DNA of 64,000 nucleotides from Roseovarius azorensis. Its GTDB lineage: Bacteria; Pseudomonadota; Alphaproteobacteria; Rhodobacterales; Rhodobacteraceae. The stretch is taken from contig NZ_FOAG01000006.1 in assembly GCF_900109455.1 (NCBI RefSeq), forward strand, positions 1 to 64,000. The letters are read 5' to 3'. Positions 42,113 to 50,494 of the stretch are shown piece after piece. Position 1 is the stretch's first letter; each line of letters begins with the position of its first letter. The translations under genes and the position numbers were made by a program. Below the pieces are notes generated by a model, which was not told the origin of the DNA, made no database searches, and saw only the letters and a list, made by a program, of their open reading frames with translations.

Positions 42113-44428
42113 CTAGCTTTCCGGCATCTGCGGCACCGGTTTTGCCTCGAGCAGCCGGCCCAGCGTCTTGCGGGTCTGTGCGCTTTGCTCCAGCAGGGTC
42201 CGGTTGCGGGCAAGAACACCGCCTTCGGGTGGGTAGGGTGGGTCGTCACGTGGATGTAACAGATCCGCCATTTCCTGCATCACCGGATCCTCCGCGTCGC
42301 GCAGGCGGGTCCAGTCTCCGGCCAGCCAGGCGGAGTCGGCAGCCTTGTCCGGCTGATCGCTGGCCATGAAATAGTCAATGGCAGTTCCATGCTCACCCGC
42401 AAGATCACGGGCCCTGGCACGCAAGGCGTCGACATCCGCGCCCTCGACATTCAGCAATTCGACCTCCGCCTGCCGCGGACGGTTCTGTGCAAGGGCGATA
42501 TTCGCCCTCAGCAACCGCTGCGCGTGCCCGTCCGGTCCCGGTTCCGGTGCGCTGACATAGGTTTCGGCGGCGCGTGTGAATCCGGCTTCCAGTAACCTCT
42601 GGCTGACGGCAAGCGCCAGATCAGGCGCAAGCGTTTGCGGCGCTCCGCCCCGGTTGGCAAGCGTGTAGCGCAGGAAATCCAGATCGTTCGCTCCGGCGGT
42701 CAGATATCCGACCAGAATGTTCTGAAGCCCGGACTGGTCCTGCGCGGTGAGGTCCGGCCGCATCCGGTCGAACTCGGAAAACGCCTGCCCGAATGCCCCC
42801 GACGCGGCGAGGGCGGAAACATAGGCGCGAGCCATGCGCTGCCCGAAAGCGGTAGATCGGTATTCATGGGCATAGGCCCCGGCAAGCTGTGCGTGGTCAA
42901 AGGAAATCGGCTTGTCTTCTGCAAGCCGCTGTTCAATGAGTTGCAGCAATGCCTCGGCGGACGGGCTGGCATTGCTGTCGATGACCGCTTCAAGGCCGGC
43001 CTCCGCAGTCCCGGTCAGCCCCTTGCTCTGCGCCAGCTCCGCCTCTGCAAGGGCGGTTTCCGGTCGGCTCTCGTCGGTGCTCCGGTCTATCATGCGCAAT
43101 ATCCCGTCCGCCGTCTGCATGTGACCCGCCGCATTCAGTTTGCGGGCCAGAACAGGCCCCAGCTGTTGCCGCAGATGGTCCGGCAGGGCGGCAAAGCCGC
43201 GTTGCACGGCCTTGTGATCAAAGGTGAGATCCTCGGGCAGCGGGTCATGTGCCAGCAGACTCCACAAGGCGACCGGTGCGTCGCAACCGACCTGACCAAA
43301 GAGGATCGATCCGTCCGGAGCCTCGCCAGTATCAAGGATCATGGCCAGATCTGTTAGCAGGCTCATTTCCCGATCATGCCGGTCGATCAGGCTCAGAACC
43401 TGCCGGGCCTCGAGGCCGAGGCCGAAATAGATGTAAAGTCTGGCAAGTTGGAATGCGGTGTCCTGCATGACGTGGTCGAATTCACCGAACAGACGGCGAT
43501 TGAGGGGGCCGGCCTGCTGATAGAACGGCGCCTGGCTTCCCCAGGCCGGAACATTGACCCATGCGACCGGCAGGCAGGCGTGGTGATCGCTCTGACCAAG
43601 AAGGGCTGCGGCCCGGGCCTTGAGATCAGAATCGAGACCTGTCTGCACCCGGATGTTCGGTCGCCCTCTCGCAACCGGCGTGTTCGACTGTCCGGTCGAT
43701 GCGGTCGCATCGTCTTGTGCGGCGGTCATCGGGCCGGGATGCAAAGGGCCGTGCGGCGTGTCCGCCAGCGCGTGCAGCGGCCTGGCCGATGACAGAAGCC
43801 CCTGAGTCACCGCGCGGTCAAGCTCCCTGACCAGCGCCGCCCGCATGTCTGCCAGATCGAAAGCAGGCAAGGCGTTCGCCCTGAACGGATCGCTGCGTCG
43901 TGGTGTCGCGGCAAAGCGATCCCGGTCCGGCTGCAATGTCTGGTCAAGCCGGTCTGAAAGCAGGACCGCCGCCCGGGAAAGCGGCTCGGACCCGAACCCG
44001 GGCCCTGGCATGTCGGGGGCCTGCGGTCGCGGTTGAAGTATCGCGGCGACCTCCGCTATTGACAGATCGGCGCTGGCGGAAATGTCGACCACCAGCATGC
44101 TGCGATCATGCCAGAAGGTCAGCAGACCACAGTCGCAGGCAAAGCTGAGATCGAGCCGTGATTGCCCGGTGGGCGCCACGATATCCGCAAGGCGCGCGCG
44201 GGTGATGCGGTCAAAGACCCGGCTCGTATCAAACACCAGCCCGGGGCGTGCGAACACTAGGGATGCACCCCCTTCGCGGGTTTCCGTCTGCCATTCGATC
44301 CGCGCGGGCAGGGTCATCACAAGCCGGGTAAAGCCCTCGTGATCCCCGGAGCGTATCTGAACGGTCTGCGCGATGCCGGTCTGGCCGAGCAGACAGAACA
44401 GAAGGGCAAGAAGCAGTCGTGCGATCAT
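42113..44428 (-). CDS. Large periplasmic protein with AMIN-like start and helical repeats
   Basis: 771 aa with a Sec signal peptide (ARLLLALLFCLLGQTGIAQ). Residues ~22-115 resemble an AMIN-type domain: SGDHEGFTRLVMTLP, then DLSFACDCGLLTFWHDRSML, including a CDC pair. The rest (~300-720) is Ala/Leu-rich helical hairpins of TPR type, with a low-complexity linker at ~125-260. No catalytic motif is seen. It overlaps the motA stop (ATGA) and precedes the SLT gene, so a periplasmic role in stator or basal-body placement is likely, comparable in position to rhizobial MotC. I cannot name it. Confidence 0.6.
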   Translation of the reverse strand: MIARLLLALLFCLLGQTGIAQTVQIRSGDHEGFTRLVMTLPARIEWQTETREGGASLVFARPGLVFDTSRVFDRITRARLADIVAPTGQSRLDLSFACDCGLLTFWHDRSMLVVDISASADLSIAEVAAILQPRPQAPDMPGPGFGSEPLSRAAVLLSDRLDQTLQPDRDRFAATPRRSDPFRANALPAFDLADMRAALVRELDRAVTQGLLSSARPLHALADTPHGPLHPGPMTAAQDDATASTGQSNTPVARGRPNIRVQTGLDSDLKARAAALLGQSDHHACLPVAWVNVPAWGSQAPFYQQAGPLNRRLFGEFDHVMQDTAFQLARLYIYFGLGLEARQVLSLIDRHDREMSLLTDLAMILDTGEAPDGSILFGQVGCDAPVALWSLLAHDPLPEDLTFDHKAVQRGFAALPDHLRQQLGPVLARKLNAAGHMQTADGILRMIDRSTDESRPETALAEAELAQSKGLTGTAEAGLEAVIDSNASPSAEALLQLIEQRLAEDKPISFDHAQLAGAYAHEYRSTAFGQRMARAYVSALAASGAFGQAFSEFDRMRPDLTAQDQSGLQNILVGYLTAGANDLDFLRYTLANRGGAPQTLAPDLALAVSQRLLEAGFTRAAETYVSAPEPGPDGHAQRLLRANIALAQNRPRQAEVELLNVEGADVDALRARARDLAGEHGTAIDYFMASDQPDKAADSAWLAGDWTRLRDAEDPVMQEMADLLHPRDDPPYPPEGGVLARNRTLLEQSAQTRKTLGRLLEAKPVPQMPES

Positions 44429-45294
44429 GCGACATCCCGCCTGACATTTCTCAGAGCCTGTTCGAGATCATTGAAACTCGGGCGGTTGTGAAGCGGTGTG
44501 TTCTGACGTCCGACCTCGATGCAGATATTGGCGGCATGGTTGTGAAGATTGGCCACCAGCACCTCACGGATCAGCTTGTAGAAATGCGCGTCTTGCTCGA
44601 CAACATCCTTGACTTTGGCGGCGAAGGGACCGACGAAACCATAGGACAGGAACACGCCCAGAAATGTCCCGACCAGGGCCCCGCCGATCATCTTGCCAAG
44701 GATCTCGGGCGGCTGATCAATCGAGGCCATGGTCTTGATCACCCCGAGGACGGCCGCGACGATACCGAGTGCAGGCAGCCCGTCAGCCATGGTTTGCAGG
44801 GCGTGACTCGAATGAAGGGCGTGATGCTGGCTGGCCTCCATCCGTTTCTCCAGCACTTCCTCGACCTGATGGGGATCGACATAGTTCATCGAGGCCGAAC
44901 GCAACGTGTCGCCGATCAGGGCGATCGCCTCCGTGTCGTCCAGAATTCGCGGGTATTTTCGGAATATCGACGACTCGCCAGGGGTCTCTATATGCTCTTC
45001 GATGGCGACCGGATTCTGGCGGGCGAGGCGGATCAGTTCGAACAGCAGGCACAGCAGATCGCGATAGTCGTCAGGTTTCCATCGCGGCCCTTTGAAAACC
45101 TTTCCGATATCGGTCAGCGTACGCCTGATCGCGGATCCGTCATTGCTGATCAGAAACGCCCCGATCGCCGCACCGCCGATCATCATCAGCTCAAATGGCA
45201 ATGCCTTGAGAATGATCCCGATCTTGCCCCCGGCCGCCAGATAACCGCCGAAAACCATGACAAAAATGACCGCAATGCCAATGAGTCCGAACAT
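44425..45294 (-). CDS. motA: Flagellar motor stator protein MotA
   Basis: Proton-channel stator subunit that pushes on the C ring. 289 aa, four transmembrane helices (~1-20, ~33-50, ~170-190, ~202-225), with the large cytosolic loop between helices 2 and 3. LMMIGGAAIGAFLI, the charged loop, MADGLPALGIVAAVLGVIKTM and GALVGTFLGVFLSYGFVGP are diagnostic. It has its own candidate CtrA-like box 47 nt upstream. Its partner motB is 10 kb away. Confidence 0.96.
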   Translation of the reverse strand: MFGLIGIAVIFVMVFGGYLAAGGKIGIILKALPFELMMIGGAAIGAFLISNDGSAIRRTLTDIGKVFKGPRWKPDDYRDLLCLLFELIRLARQNPVAIEEHIETPGESSIFRKYPRILDDTEAIALIGDTLRSASMNYVDPHQVEEVLEKRMEASQHHALHSSHALQTMADGLPALGIVAAVLGVIKTMASIDQPPEILGKMIGGALVGTFLGVFLSYGFVGPFAAKVKDVVEQDAHFYKLIREVLVANLHNHAANICIEVGRQNTPLHNRPSFNDLEQALRNVRRDVA

Positions 45295-45340
45295 CGTCTT
45301 CTCCGCCCGAGGATACCCACCGCACTCTGTCAGCGGCGAG

Positions 45341-45355
45341 TTAAGGAATACTGAC
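45341..45355. promoter_or_regulatory. CtrA-like box before motA
   Basis: TTAA-N7-TGAC (6 of 8 bases), 47 nt before the motA start in the 71-nt gap after motE. The sequence match is moderate, but the distance equals that of the fliL2, fliI, motB and fliK boxes. Confidence 0.4.
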
Positions 45356-45365
45356 TGCGCGCCGG

Positions 45366-45971
45366 TTACTCGACAGGAACTTGCGCATTCCGCCCGGCAA
45401 GCATCACGCTGAACGTATGCGCCGCCTGCGGGGTGAGATTGGCCATGATTTCCGCTGCGGATTCGGGGCGCATGCGCCCCAGGAACCCGGCGGCAAAGCC
45501 CGGATCCATTTCCTCGAAGAGCGCAGCGGCCTGTTTCGGCTTCATGTTCTCATAAACGCTGGTCAGGCGGCGCAGATCCTCCTCGGCGGCGCTGTCGGCC
45601 AGGGCGATCGTGTTGCGCAGCTCTTCCTCGGCGCTGGTCAGCGCCTCCAGTTTGCGGGTGATCTCCTGATCGGCGATGCGAAGGGCCTGCATCCTGTCGC
45701 GCAATGCGGCCTCCTGCTCCTTCAGCCGGGCGTCACGCTCGTGAAAGGCGGTCAGCATGATCTGCAGATCCTCCGGCATTTCACAGACCATCGAGGCGGC
45801 ATGATCCGGCGCGGCTGCGTCGCCGTTCTCGGCGGCAAGGGCAAACGCCTGCCCGGCCCCGTCGCCGAACCGGATCAGCGCCGACGCGATCAGAAGCCCG
45901 GATATCACGAACAAGGCGCCCCTGCGGGGACCGCGCCCGTGGCCGAGAATAGCGGAGCCGAGGATCTTCAT
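45366..45971 (-). CDS. MotE-like flagellar protein (MgtE N-terminal-like)
   Basis: 201 aa, with an N-terminal membrane anchor (~17-36), a coiled coil (~85-125) and a C-terminal MgtE-N-like helical domain: YENMKPKQAAALFEEMDPGFAAGFLGRMRPESAAEIMANL. This is the COG3334/MotE architecture; rhizobial MotE is a periplasmic chaperone for the stator protein MotC. Its position just before motA fits. Coupled to the upstream gene by a 4-nt overlap. Confidence 0.78.
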   Translation of the reverse strand: MKILGSAILGHGRGPRRGALFVISGLLIASALIRFGDGAGQAFALAAENGDAAAPDHAASMVCEMPEDLQIMLTAFHERDARLKEQEAALRDRMQALRIADQEITRKLEALTSAEEELRNTIALADSAAEEDLRRLTSVYENMKPKQAAALFEEMDPGFAAGFLGRMRPESAAEIMANLTPQAAHTFSVMLAGRNAQVPVE

Positions 45972-46345
45972 TGCGCCGTCCCTCCGGCCGGATCCGGATG
46001 CCGTCTGAAAACCGGCTCTGCCCCCGCCTCACGAGCCGGCATTGCGGGCTGTGCATTGGCGTCTGGCAGGTCGTGCATCGACGCCACCAGCAATTCCAGA
46101 CGCCGGGCGACATTCTCGGCGCGGTCCGTCAGGTGATCGAGCGAGGTCGTCGATTCGCTTGCCGTTGTCTGGGCCGCACGCAGCGTTCTCGTCAGATCAT
46201 CGACCTGAGCGGACAATACCGCCACCGCTCCGCCGACGCCGGTTTCCAGATCGTTGAACCGGCTCAGCCGGCGCGCCAGAATGTAACAGTAGAACCCGGC
46301 ACCGATTGCCCCGGCAACGAGCAGGATATCTGCAATCATCTCCAT
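45968..46345 (-). CDS. Small membrane-anchored coiled-coil protein
   Basis: 125 aa. One N-terminal transmembrane segment (~3-23, MIADILLVAGAIGAGFYCYI) and a coiled coil (~30-95), then a Pro/Ala-rich tail. Similar proteins sit beside fliL and motE in other alphaproteobacterial flagellar clusters, but no function is known to me. AAAGGAG touches the upstream ATG at 46351, whereas it lies 6 nt before the ATG at 46345, which is chosen. It overlaps the motE start. Confidence 0.65.
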   Translation of the reverse strand: MEMIADILLVAGAIGAGFYCYILARRLSRFNDLETGVGGAVAVLSAQVDDLTRTLRAAQTTASESTTSLDHLTDRAENVARRLELLVASMHDLPDANAQPAMPAREAGAEPVFRRHPDPAGGTAQ

Positions 46346-46357
46346 CGGCATCTCCTT

Positions 46358-46873
46358 TCAGTTCAGAACGAATTCCATGACCAGCAGATCATTGACGCGG
46401 TCTTCGCCCGTCACGATCTGCACCCTGCGCAGCATCTGCGCACGCAGACGCATGAGGGCAGAGCTGTCTTCGAGATCCTCGACCCTGAGGGCGCGAAGAT
46501 AGTTGTTGAGCACATCGACCACCCGCGGCGTCAGCTTCTCGACCTCTGCCTTGTGTGCGAGCTTCACTTCGAGCTCGGCGCGGAATCGCAGATGATGCGT
46601 CTGGCCACCCTGTCCGATCGAGATGACCAGGGGGTCAACCGGCACAAAGGCCAGGTCTGCCAGGTTGGCGATCATGCTTTTCTCGGCGGCGGTCGTCCCA
46701 TTCGACCTGATTGCATCCTGCAGCCCGCCCAGAGGCATCAGATCTGAGAAGATGGCGTAGAATCCGCCTGCAGCCCCCAGCAGCGCCAGCACAAGCCCCA
46801 GAATCAGGGGTCGTCTCGGGGGTTTGTCCACAGGTGTTTCGGTTACTTCGGCGGTGTTTTCGGTCTCTGCCAT
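46358..46873 (-). CDS. fliL: Flagellar basal body-associated protein FliL (second copy)
   Basis: 171-residue FliL: short cytosolic tail, one transmembrane helix (~24-44, LILGLVLALLGAAGGFYAIF), then a periplasmic stomatin-like domain that rings the stator. FVPVDPLVISIG and the end VNDLLVMEFVLN are the conserved FliL blocks. The start is the ATG of AETENTA with GGGA upstream; an in-frame start 30 nt earlier would overlap the regulatory region. First gene of the motA operon; a CtrA-like box is 47 nt upstream. Confidence 0.88.
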   Translation of the reverse strand: MAETENTAEVTETPVDKPPRRPLILGLVLALLGAAGGFYAIFSDLMPLGGLQDAIRSNGTTAAEKSMIANLADLAFVPVDPLVISIGQGGQTHHLRFRAELEVKLAHKAEVEKLTPRVVDVLNNYLRALRVEDLEDSSALMRLRAQMLRRVQIVTGEDRVNDLLVMEFVLN

Positions 46874-46919
46874 GTTGTTTTCCCGTATCGGCGACAAAAC
46901 CATTCATAGCCGTCAGGAA

Positions 46920-46934
46920 CTAACCGATTGTTAA
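46920..46934. promoter_or_regulatory. CtrA-like box between fliL and fliF
   Basis: CTAA-N7-TTAA (7 of 8 bases of TTAA-N7-TTAA). It lies 47 nt before the fliL start and 63 nt before the fliF start, in the divergent region of the two largest flagellar operons. Confidence 0.6.
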
Positions 46935-46996
46935 GTCTGATCGGCGAATGATGACCCCACCGGACGGCAGAAGGCCGCAGATCAGGAGGCAAAGAA

Positions 46997-48625
46997 TTGC
47001 AGCAGATCATTCACCTCTGGCAGGCCATGGACACCCGCCGCCGGATCATCGTGTCGGGCGCCGTGGCTGTCATGTTCTGGGCTGTGCTCGCACTTGCCCG
47101 GATGGCATCAGAGCCGGGCATGACCCTGCTCTACGCCGGTCTCGAAAGCGGCGCAGCCGGAGAAGTTGTCGCCGCGCTGGAGCAGCATGGCGTTGCCTAT
47201 GATGTACGCGGTGGGGCGATCTTTGTCGACGCGGTGCGACGTGACGAACTGCGCATGACGCTGGCTGGCGAGGGACTGCCAAGCGCTTCGGTCAAGGGCT
47301 ATGAACTGCTCGACGGGCTATCCGGGTTCGGCACGACCTCACAGATGTTTAGCGCCGCCTACTGGCGCGCGAAGGAGGGTGAACTGACACGCACGATCGT
47401 CTCGCACCCCGCCATCAGCGCCGCCCGCGTCCATATCTCGTCAAGCGGATCGAATCCGTTTCAGCGCGACATACGGCCATCCGCCTCGGTTTCGATCACC
47501 GCATCGCGGGGTGCCATCTCTGCCAAACACGCGCGCGCCCTGCAGTTTCTGGTGGCCTCCGCCGTCGCGGGACTGACACCCGAGGAAGTGTCGGTCATTG
47601 ACGCTGAAGGCGGTCTTGTCGGCGCGACCGAAGAGACCCCGGCAAATACCGCCGAGGACCGGGCAGAGGTGCTGCGCCATCGGGCCGAGCGACTGCTGGC
47701 GGCGCGGGTCGGCCCCGGCAATGCGGTGGTCGAAGTGGCCGTTGACACGATCACACAGACCGAATCGATTCGCGAACGGCATTTTGACCCCGAGGGCCGC
47801 GTGGCCATCAGCACGGATACCGAGGAACGCACCAACACTGCCTCCGACGAGGCGGGCGGCGATGTCACCGTCGCCTCCAACCTGCCTGACGGCGATGCGG
47901 CCCAGGGTGGCGCCTCTGCGAGCGAGACCAGCGAGACCCGCGAGCGCATCAATTACGAAGTGTCGGCCACCGAGCGCGAGATTACCCATGTGCCAGGCGC
48001 CATCAAGCGTCTGAGCGTGGCGGTGCTGGTCAACGGAACAACGACAACCGACGCCACCGGCGCCAGCGTCTTTGAGCCGCGCCCCGAAGAAGAGCTTGCG
48101 GCCCTGCGGGATCTGGTCGCATCGGCGGTCGGCTTCGATGAGGCGCGCGGGGATGTCATCACCATGAGAACCATGCAGTTCGAGAGACTGGAACCCGAGG
48201 GCACGCTGGCGGAGAGCGGCCTGCTCGACCGGTTGGCGCTTGACGTGATGTCTCTGATCCAGGCTGGCGTGCTGGCTGCCGTGGCGCTCATCCTCGGCCT
48301 GTTTGTCATCCGTCCGCTGTTCGCACGCCCGATCACACCGCCACCGGCACAGATCGTGGCGCCTGCGAGGCCGATTGCCCGGACCGACCCGGTCGCGGCA
48401 TCGCCCGCGCTGACCGGCGAGATTGATGAGGGTGATTTCGATGAAACTGGCCTTTCGGTGATTGCCGAAGACAGGACAGCGCGCAAACCCGAACGCGAAT
48501 TCGCAGCGCTCGAACGCAGCACCGAAGACCCGGTTGCACGGCTGCGCAACATGATCGGTCAGCGGCAGGAAGAAACCGTGGAAATCCTGCGCAGCTGGCT
48601 TGAAGGCGAAGAGGAAAAGGTGTGA
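46997..48625 (+). CDS. fliF: Flagellar MS-ring protein FliF
   Basis: Inner-membrane ring on which the motor and export gate assemble. 542 aa. Transmembrane helices at ~17-36 and ~415-437 flank a periplasmic region with ring-building motifs (GLESGAAGEVVAALE, GEGLPSASVKGYELLD, RVHIS). The C terminus DPVARLRNMIGQRQEETVEILRSWL is the FliG-binding tail. The start is TTG with AGGAGG 7 nt upstream. Its partner fliG is not in the window. Confidence 0.95.
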   Translation: MQQIIHLWQAMDTRRRIIVSGAVAVMFWAVLALARMASEPGMTLLYAGLESGAAGEVVAALEQHGVAYDVRGGAIFVDAVRRDELRMTLAGEGLPSASVKGYELLDGLSGFGTTSQMFSAAYWRAKEGELTRTIVSHPAISAARVHISSSGSNPFQRDIRPSASVSITASRGAISAKHARALQFLVASAVAGLTPEEVSVIDAEGGLVGATEETPANTAEDRAEVLRHRAERLLAARVGPGNAVVEVAVDTITQTESIRERHFDPEGRVAISTDTEERTNTASDEAGGDVTVASNLPDGDAAQGGASASETSETRERINYEVSATEREITHVPGAIKRLSVAVLVNGTTTTDATGASVFEPRPEEELAALRDLVASAVGFDEARGDVITMRTMQFERLEPEGTLAESGLLDRLALDVMSLIQAGVLAAVALILGLFVIRPLFARPITPPPAQIVAPARPIARTDPVAASPALTGEIDEGDFDETGLSVIAEDRTARKPEREFAALERSTEDPVARLRNMIGQRQEETVEILRSWLEGEEEKV

Positions 48626-49212
48626 TGTCGATTTCCCATCTGCTCGACGATTTCGGAAGCTATGCGCTCGGCACTCCGATGGCCCTCACCGATGTCGCGC
48701 TCGAGGAAAAGCGGCTCGAGGCCTTTGAGCAGGGGTATCAGGCCGGGTGGGATGATGCGGTGAAATCCCAGACCGAGCAGGCCCGCCGGATCACGGCGGA
48801 TCTTGCGCAGAACCTCCAGGATCTGCATTTCACCTATGAAGAGGCCTTTGCCGCGATCATGACAGCGCTGCGGCCGTTGTTTGACCAGATGACGGCCTCG
48901 GTTCTGCCCCGGCTGAGCAAGGCGACACTCACACCGCGCCTGGTCGAAATCCTGCATGACCTGGCAGGCACGCATGGTCGCCAGCCGATTCAGCTGGTCG
49001 CAGCGCCCGCTGACATTGCGACGCTCGAGACGGTTTTGGCGGATCTGACTGGTCTGACAGTTGATCTGGTCGTGGACGACAGGCTGGCCGATGGACAGAT
49101 CCACCTGCGTTTTGGCGAAGCCGAGCACGAGATCGACATGCAGGACGTGTTGCGCAGGATCGACGCCGCGATTTCCGGATTTTTTGAACAGAACAGGAGG
49201 GTTTCCGCATGA
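48625..49212 (+). CDS. FliH-like regulator of the export ATPase
   Basis: 195 aa. Position between fliF and fliN and the coiled-coil N-terminal half (EEKRLEAFEQGYQAGWDDAVKSQ) fit FliH, which binds FliI and docks it at the C ring through FliN. The C-terminal V/A-ATPase stator-like domain (~95-190) includes RLVEILHDLAG and DGQIHLRFGEAEHEID. ATG overlapping the fliF stop (TGATG) is chosen over a GTG 3 nt earlier. The fliG gene usual at this place is missing. Confidence 0.78.
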   Translation: MSISHLLDDFGSYALGTPMALTDVALEEKRLEAFEQGYQAGWDDAVKSQTEQARRITADLAQNLQDLHFTYEEAFAAIMTALRPLFDQMTASVLPRLSKATLTPRLVEILHDLAGTHGRQPIQLVAAPADIATLETVLADLTGLTVDLVVDDRLADGQIHLRFGEAEHEIDMQDVLRRIDAAISGFFEQNRRVSA

Positions 49213-49511
49213 CCGACAAGATGCCAGGTCAAACCAACACTGCAGCAGGCGACCTCTCCAATCCGTTCTCTGCGGTGCCGATCGAGATCACGGTTTCGGT
49301 GGGAAAGGCACGTCCATTGGTCCGCGATCTGCTGAAACTGGGCAGGGATGCGGTTCTGCCGCTGGACCGGCGGGTCGATGACGCGGTCGAGCTCTATGTC
49401 GGCGAGCGGCTGATCGCGCGCGGCCAGCTTGAGGAACTCGAAGGTGACCAGAAAGGCCAGCTTGCCGTCCGCCTGACCGAAGTGGCGAATCTGCAAGACG
49501 GTCTGGAATGA
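49209..49511 (+). CDS. fliN: Flagellar motor switch protein FliN
   Basis: C-ring subunit. 100 aa with one SpoA (surface presentation) domain: VPIEITVSVGKARPLVRDLLKLGRDAVLPLD, then GERLIARGQLEEL. It forms the base of the switch and docks FliH. The binding partner FliM is not encoded here. ATGA overlaps couple it to fliH-like upstream and fliP downstream. Confidence 0.92.
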   Translation: MTDKMPGQTNTAAGDLSNPFSAVPIEITVSVGKARPLVRDLLKLGRDAVLPLDRRVDDAVELYVGERLIARGQLEELEGDQKGQLAVRLTEVANLQDGLE

Positions 49512-50245
49512 ACCGCAGAACCGTTCTGGCGGTCCTGGCGTTGGCCTCGGGGTGCCTCGCCGTCTCCCCGGCACTGGCGCAGGAGATATCCGTTTCGTTC
49601 GGAGAGGGCGGTTCGGTGTCGGCGCGCGCGCTTCAACTCATCGCGCTTGTCACGGTGCTCAGCCTCGCACCGGGTCTCGCGATCATGGTCACGTGCTTTC
49701 CCTTTATCGTGACGGTGTTGTCCATCCTGCGTCAGGGGATCGGGCTGCAACAGTCTCCGCCCAACATGCTGATCGTCAGCCTGGCGCTCTTTCTCACCTA
49801 TTTCGTGATGGAGCCGGTCTTTGCCCAGGCCTGGACCGAGGGGATCGACCCGCTGCTGCAAGAGCGATTGCCGTTCGATCAGGCGATGGCGCGCGCACTT
49901 GCACCCTTTCGGGTATTCATGGCGGGGCGGGTTGATGGCGATACATTCGCCGCGATGGCGGCGCTTCGTCCTGACGCGGCGACGATCGGGCCCGGACCGG
50001 ATGCACCGCTTTCAGTATTGCTCCCGAGCTTCATGTTGTCCGAGATCGCCCGTGCGTTTCAGATCGGGTTTCTGATCTTTCTGCCGTTTCTCATCATTGA
50101 TCTCGTTGTTGCGGCGATCCTGATGTCGATGGGCATGATGATGGTGCCCCCCGCCATTGTGTCATTGCCGTTCAAGCTGGCCTTCTTCGTGATTGCCGAT
50201 GGCTGGACGCTGATCGCCGACAGCCTGGTGCGCAGCTACATGTGA
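49508..50245 (+). CDS. fliP: Flagellar export gate protein FliP
   Basis: Core of the FliPQR export gate. 245 aa, with a cleavable signal (LAVLALASGCLAVSPALAQ) and four transmembrane helices. Typical segments are FPFIVTVLSILRQGIGLQQSPPN and SFMLSEIARAFQIGFLIFLPFLIIDLVVA, and the MGMMMVPPAIVSLPFKLAFF end. Last gene of fliF-fliH-fliN-fliP; fliO is absent, as in many alphaproteobacteria. Confidence 0.96.
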   Translation: MNRRTVLAVLALASGCLAVSPALAQEISVSFGEGGSVSARALQLIALVTVLSLAPGLAIMVTCFPFIVTVLSILRQGIGLQQSPPNMLIVSLALFLTYFVMEPVFAQAWTEGIDPLLQERLPFDQAMARALAPFRVFMAGRVDGDTFAAMAALRPDAATIGPGPDAPLSVLLPSFMLSEIARAFQIGFLIFLPFLIIDLVVAAILMSMGMMMVPPAIVSLPFKLAFFVIADGWTLIADSLVRSYM

Positions 50246-50278
50246 TCTCAAGCCACAGGACGGGTCAGCGCACTTGCG

Positions 50279-50298
50279 CCCGGAGAGCGATCTCCGGG
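50279..50298. terminator. Hairpin after fliP
   Basis: CCCGGAGA-GCGA-TCTCCGGG: a perfect 8-bp stem closed by a GNRA-type tetraloop, 33 nt after the fliP stop codon. No T tract follows, so termination is uncertain. Confidence 0.4.
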
Positions 50299-50460
50299 TC
50301 GGACGGAAATACCACGCCGAAGGATCCCGGGCGGTATCGCGTCACAGGGCCGTCCGTCCTCTGACGCCCGTGGCGTCGGGGCGCTTCGCGATGCGTCCCG
50401 AGATGTGCAACATTGTTTGCCGCCCTCTGAAACGCCATGGATCGGTTCCTGCACAAGATC

Positions 50461-50480
50461 GGCGACGGCGCGTCGTCGCC
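50461..50480. terminator. Hairpin after flgI
   Basis: GGCGACG (50461-50467) pairs with CGTCGCC (50474-50480), 14 nt past the flgI stop on the minus strand. No T run. Another hairpin (GACGCC/GGCGTC, 50363-50377) lies in the same 249-bp spacer, which has no gene. Confidence 0.35.
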
Positions 50481-50494
50481 CGGTACTTTCCGGC

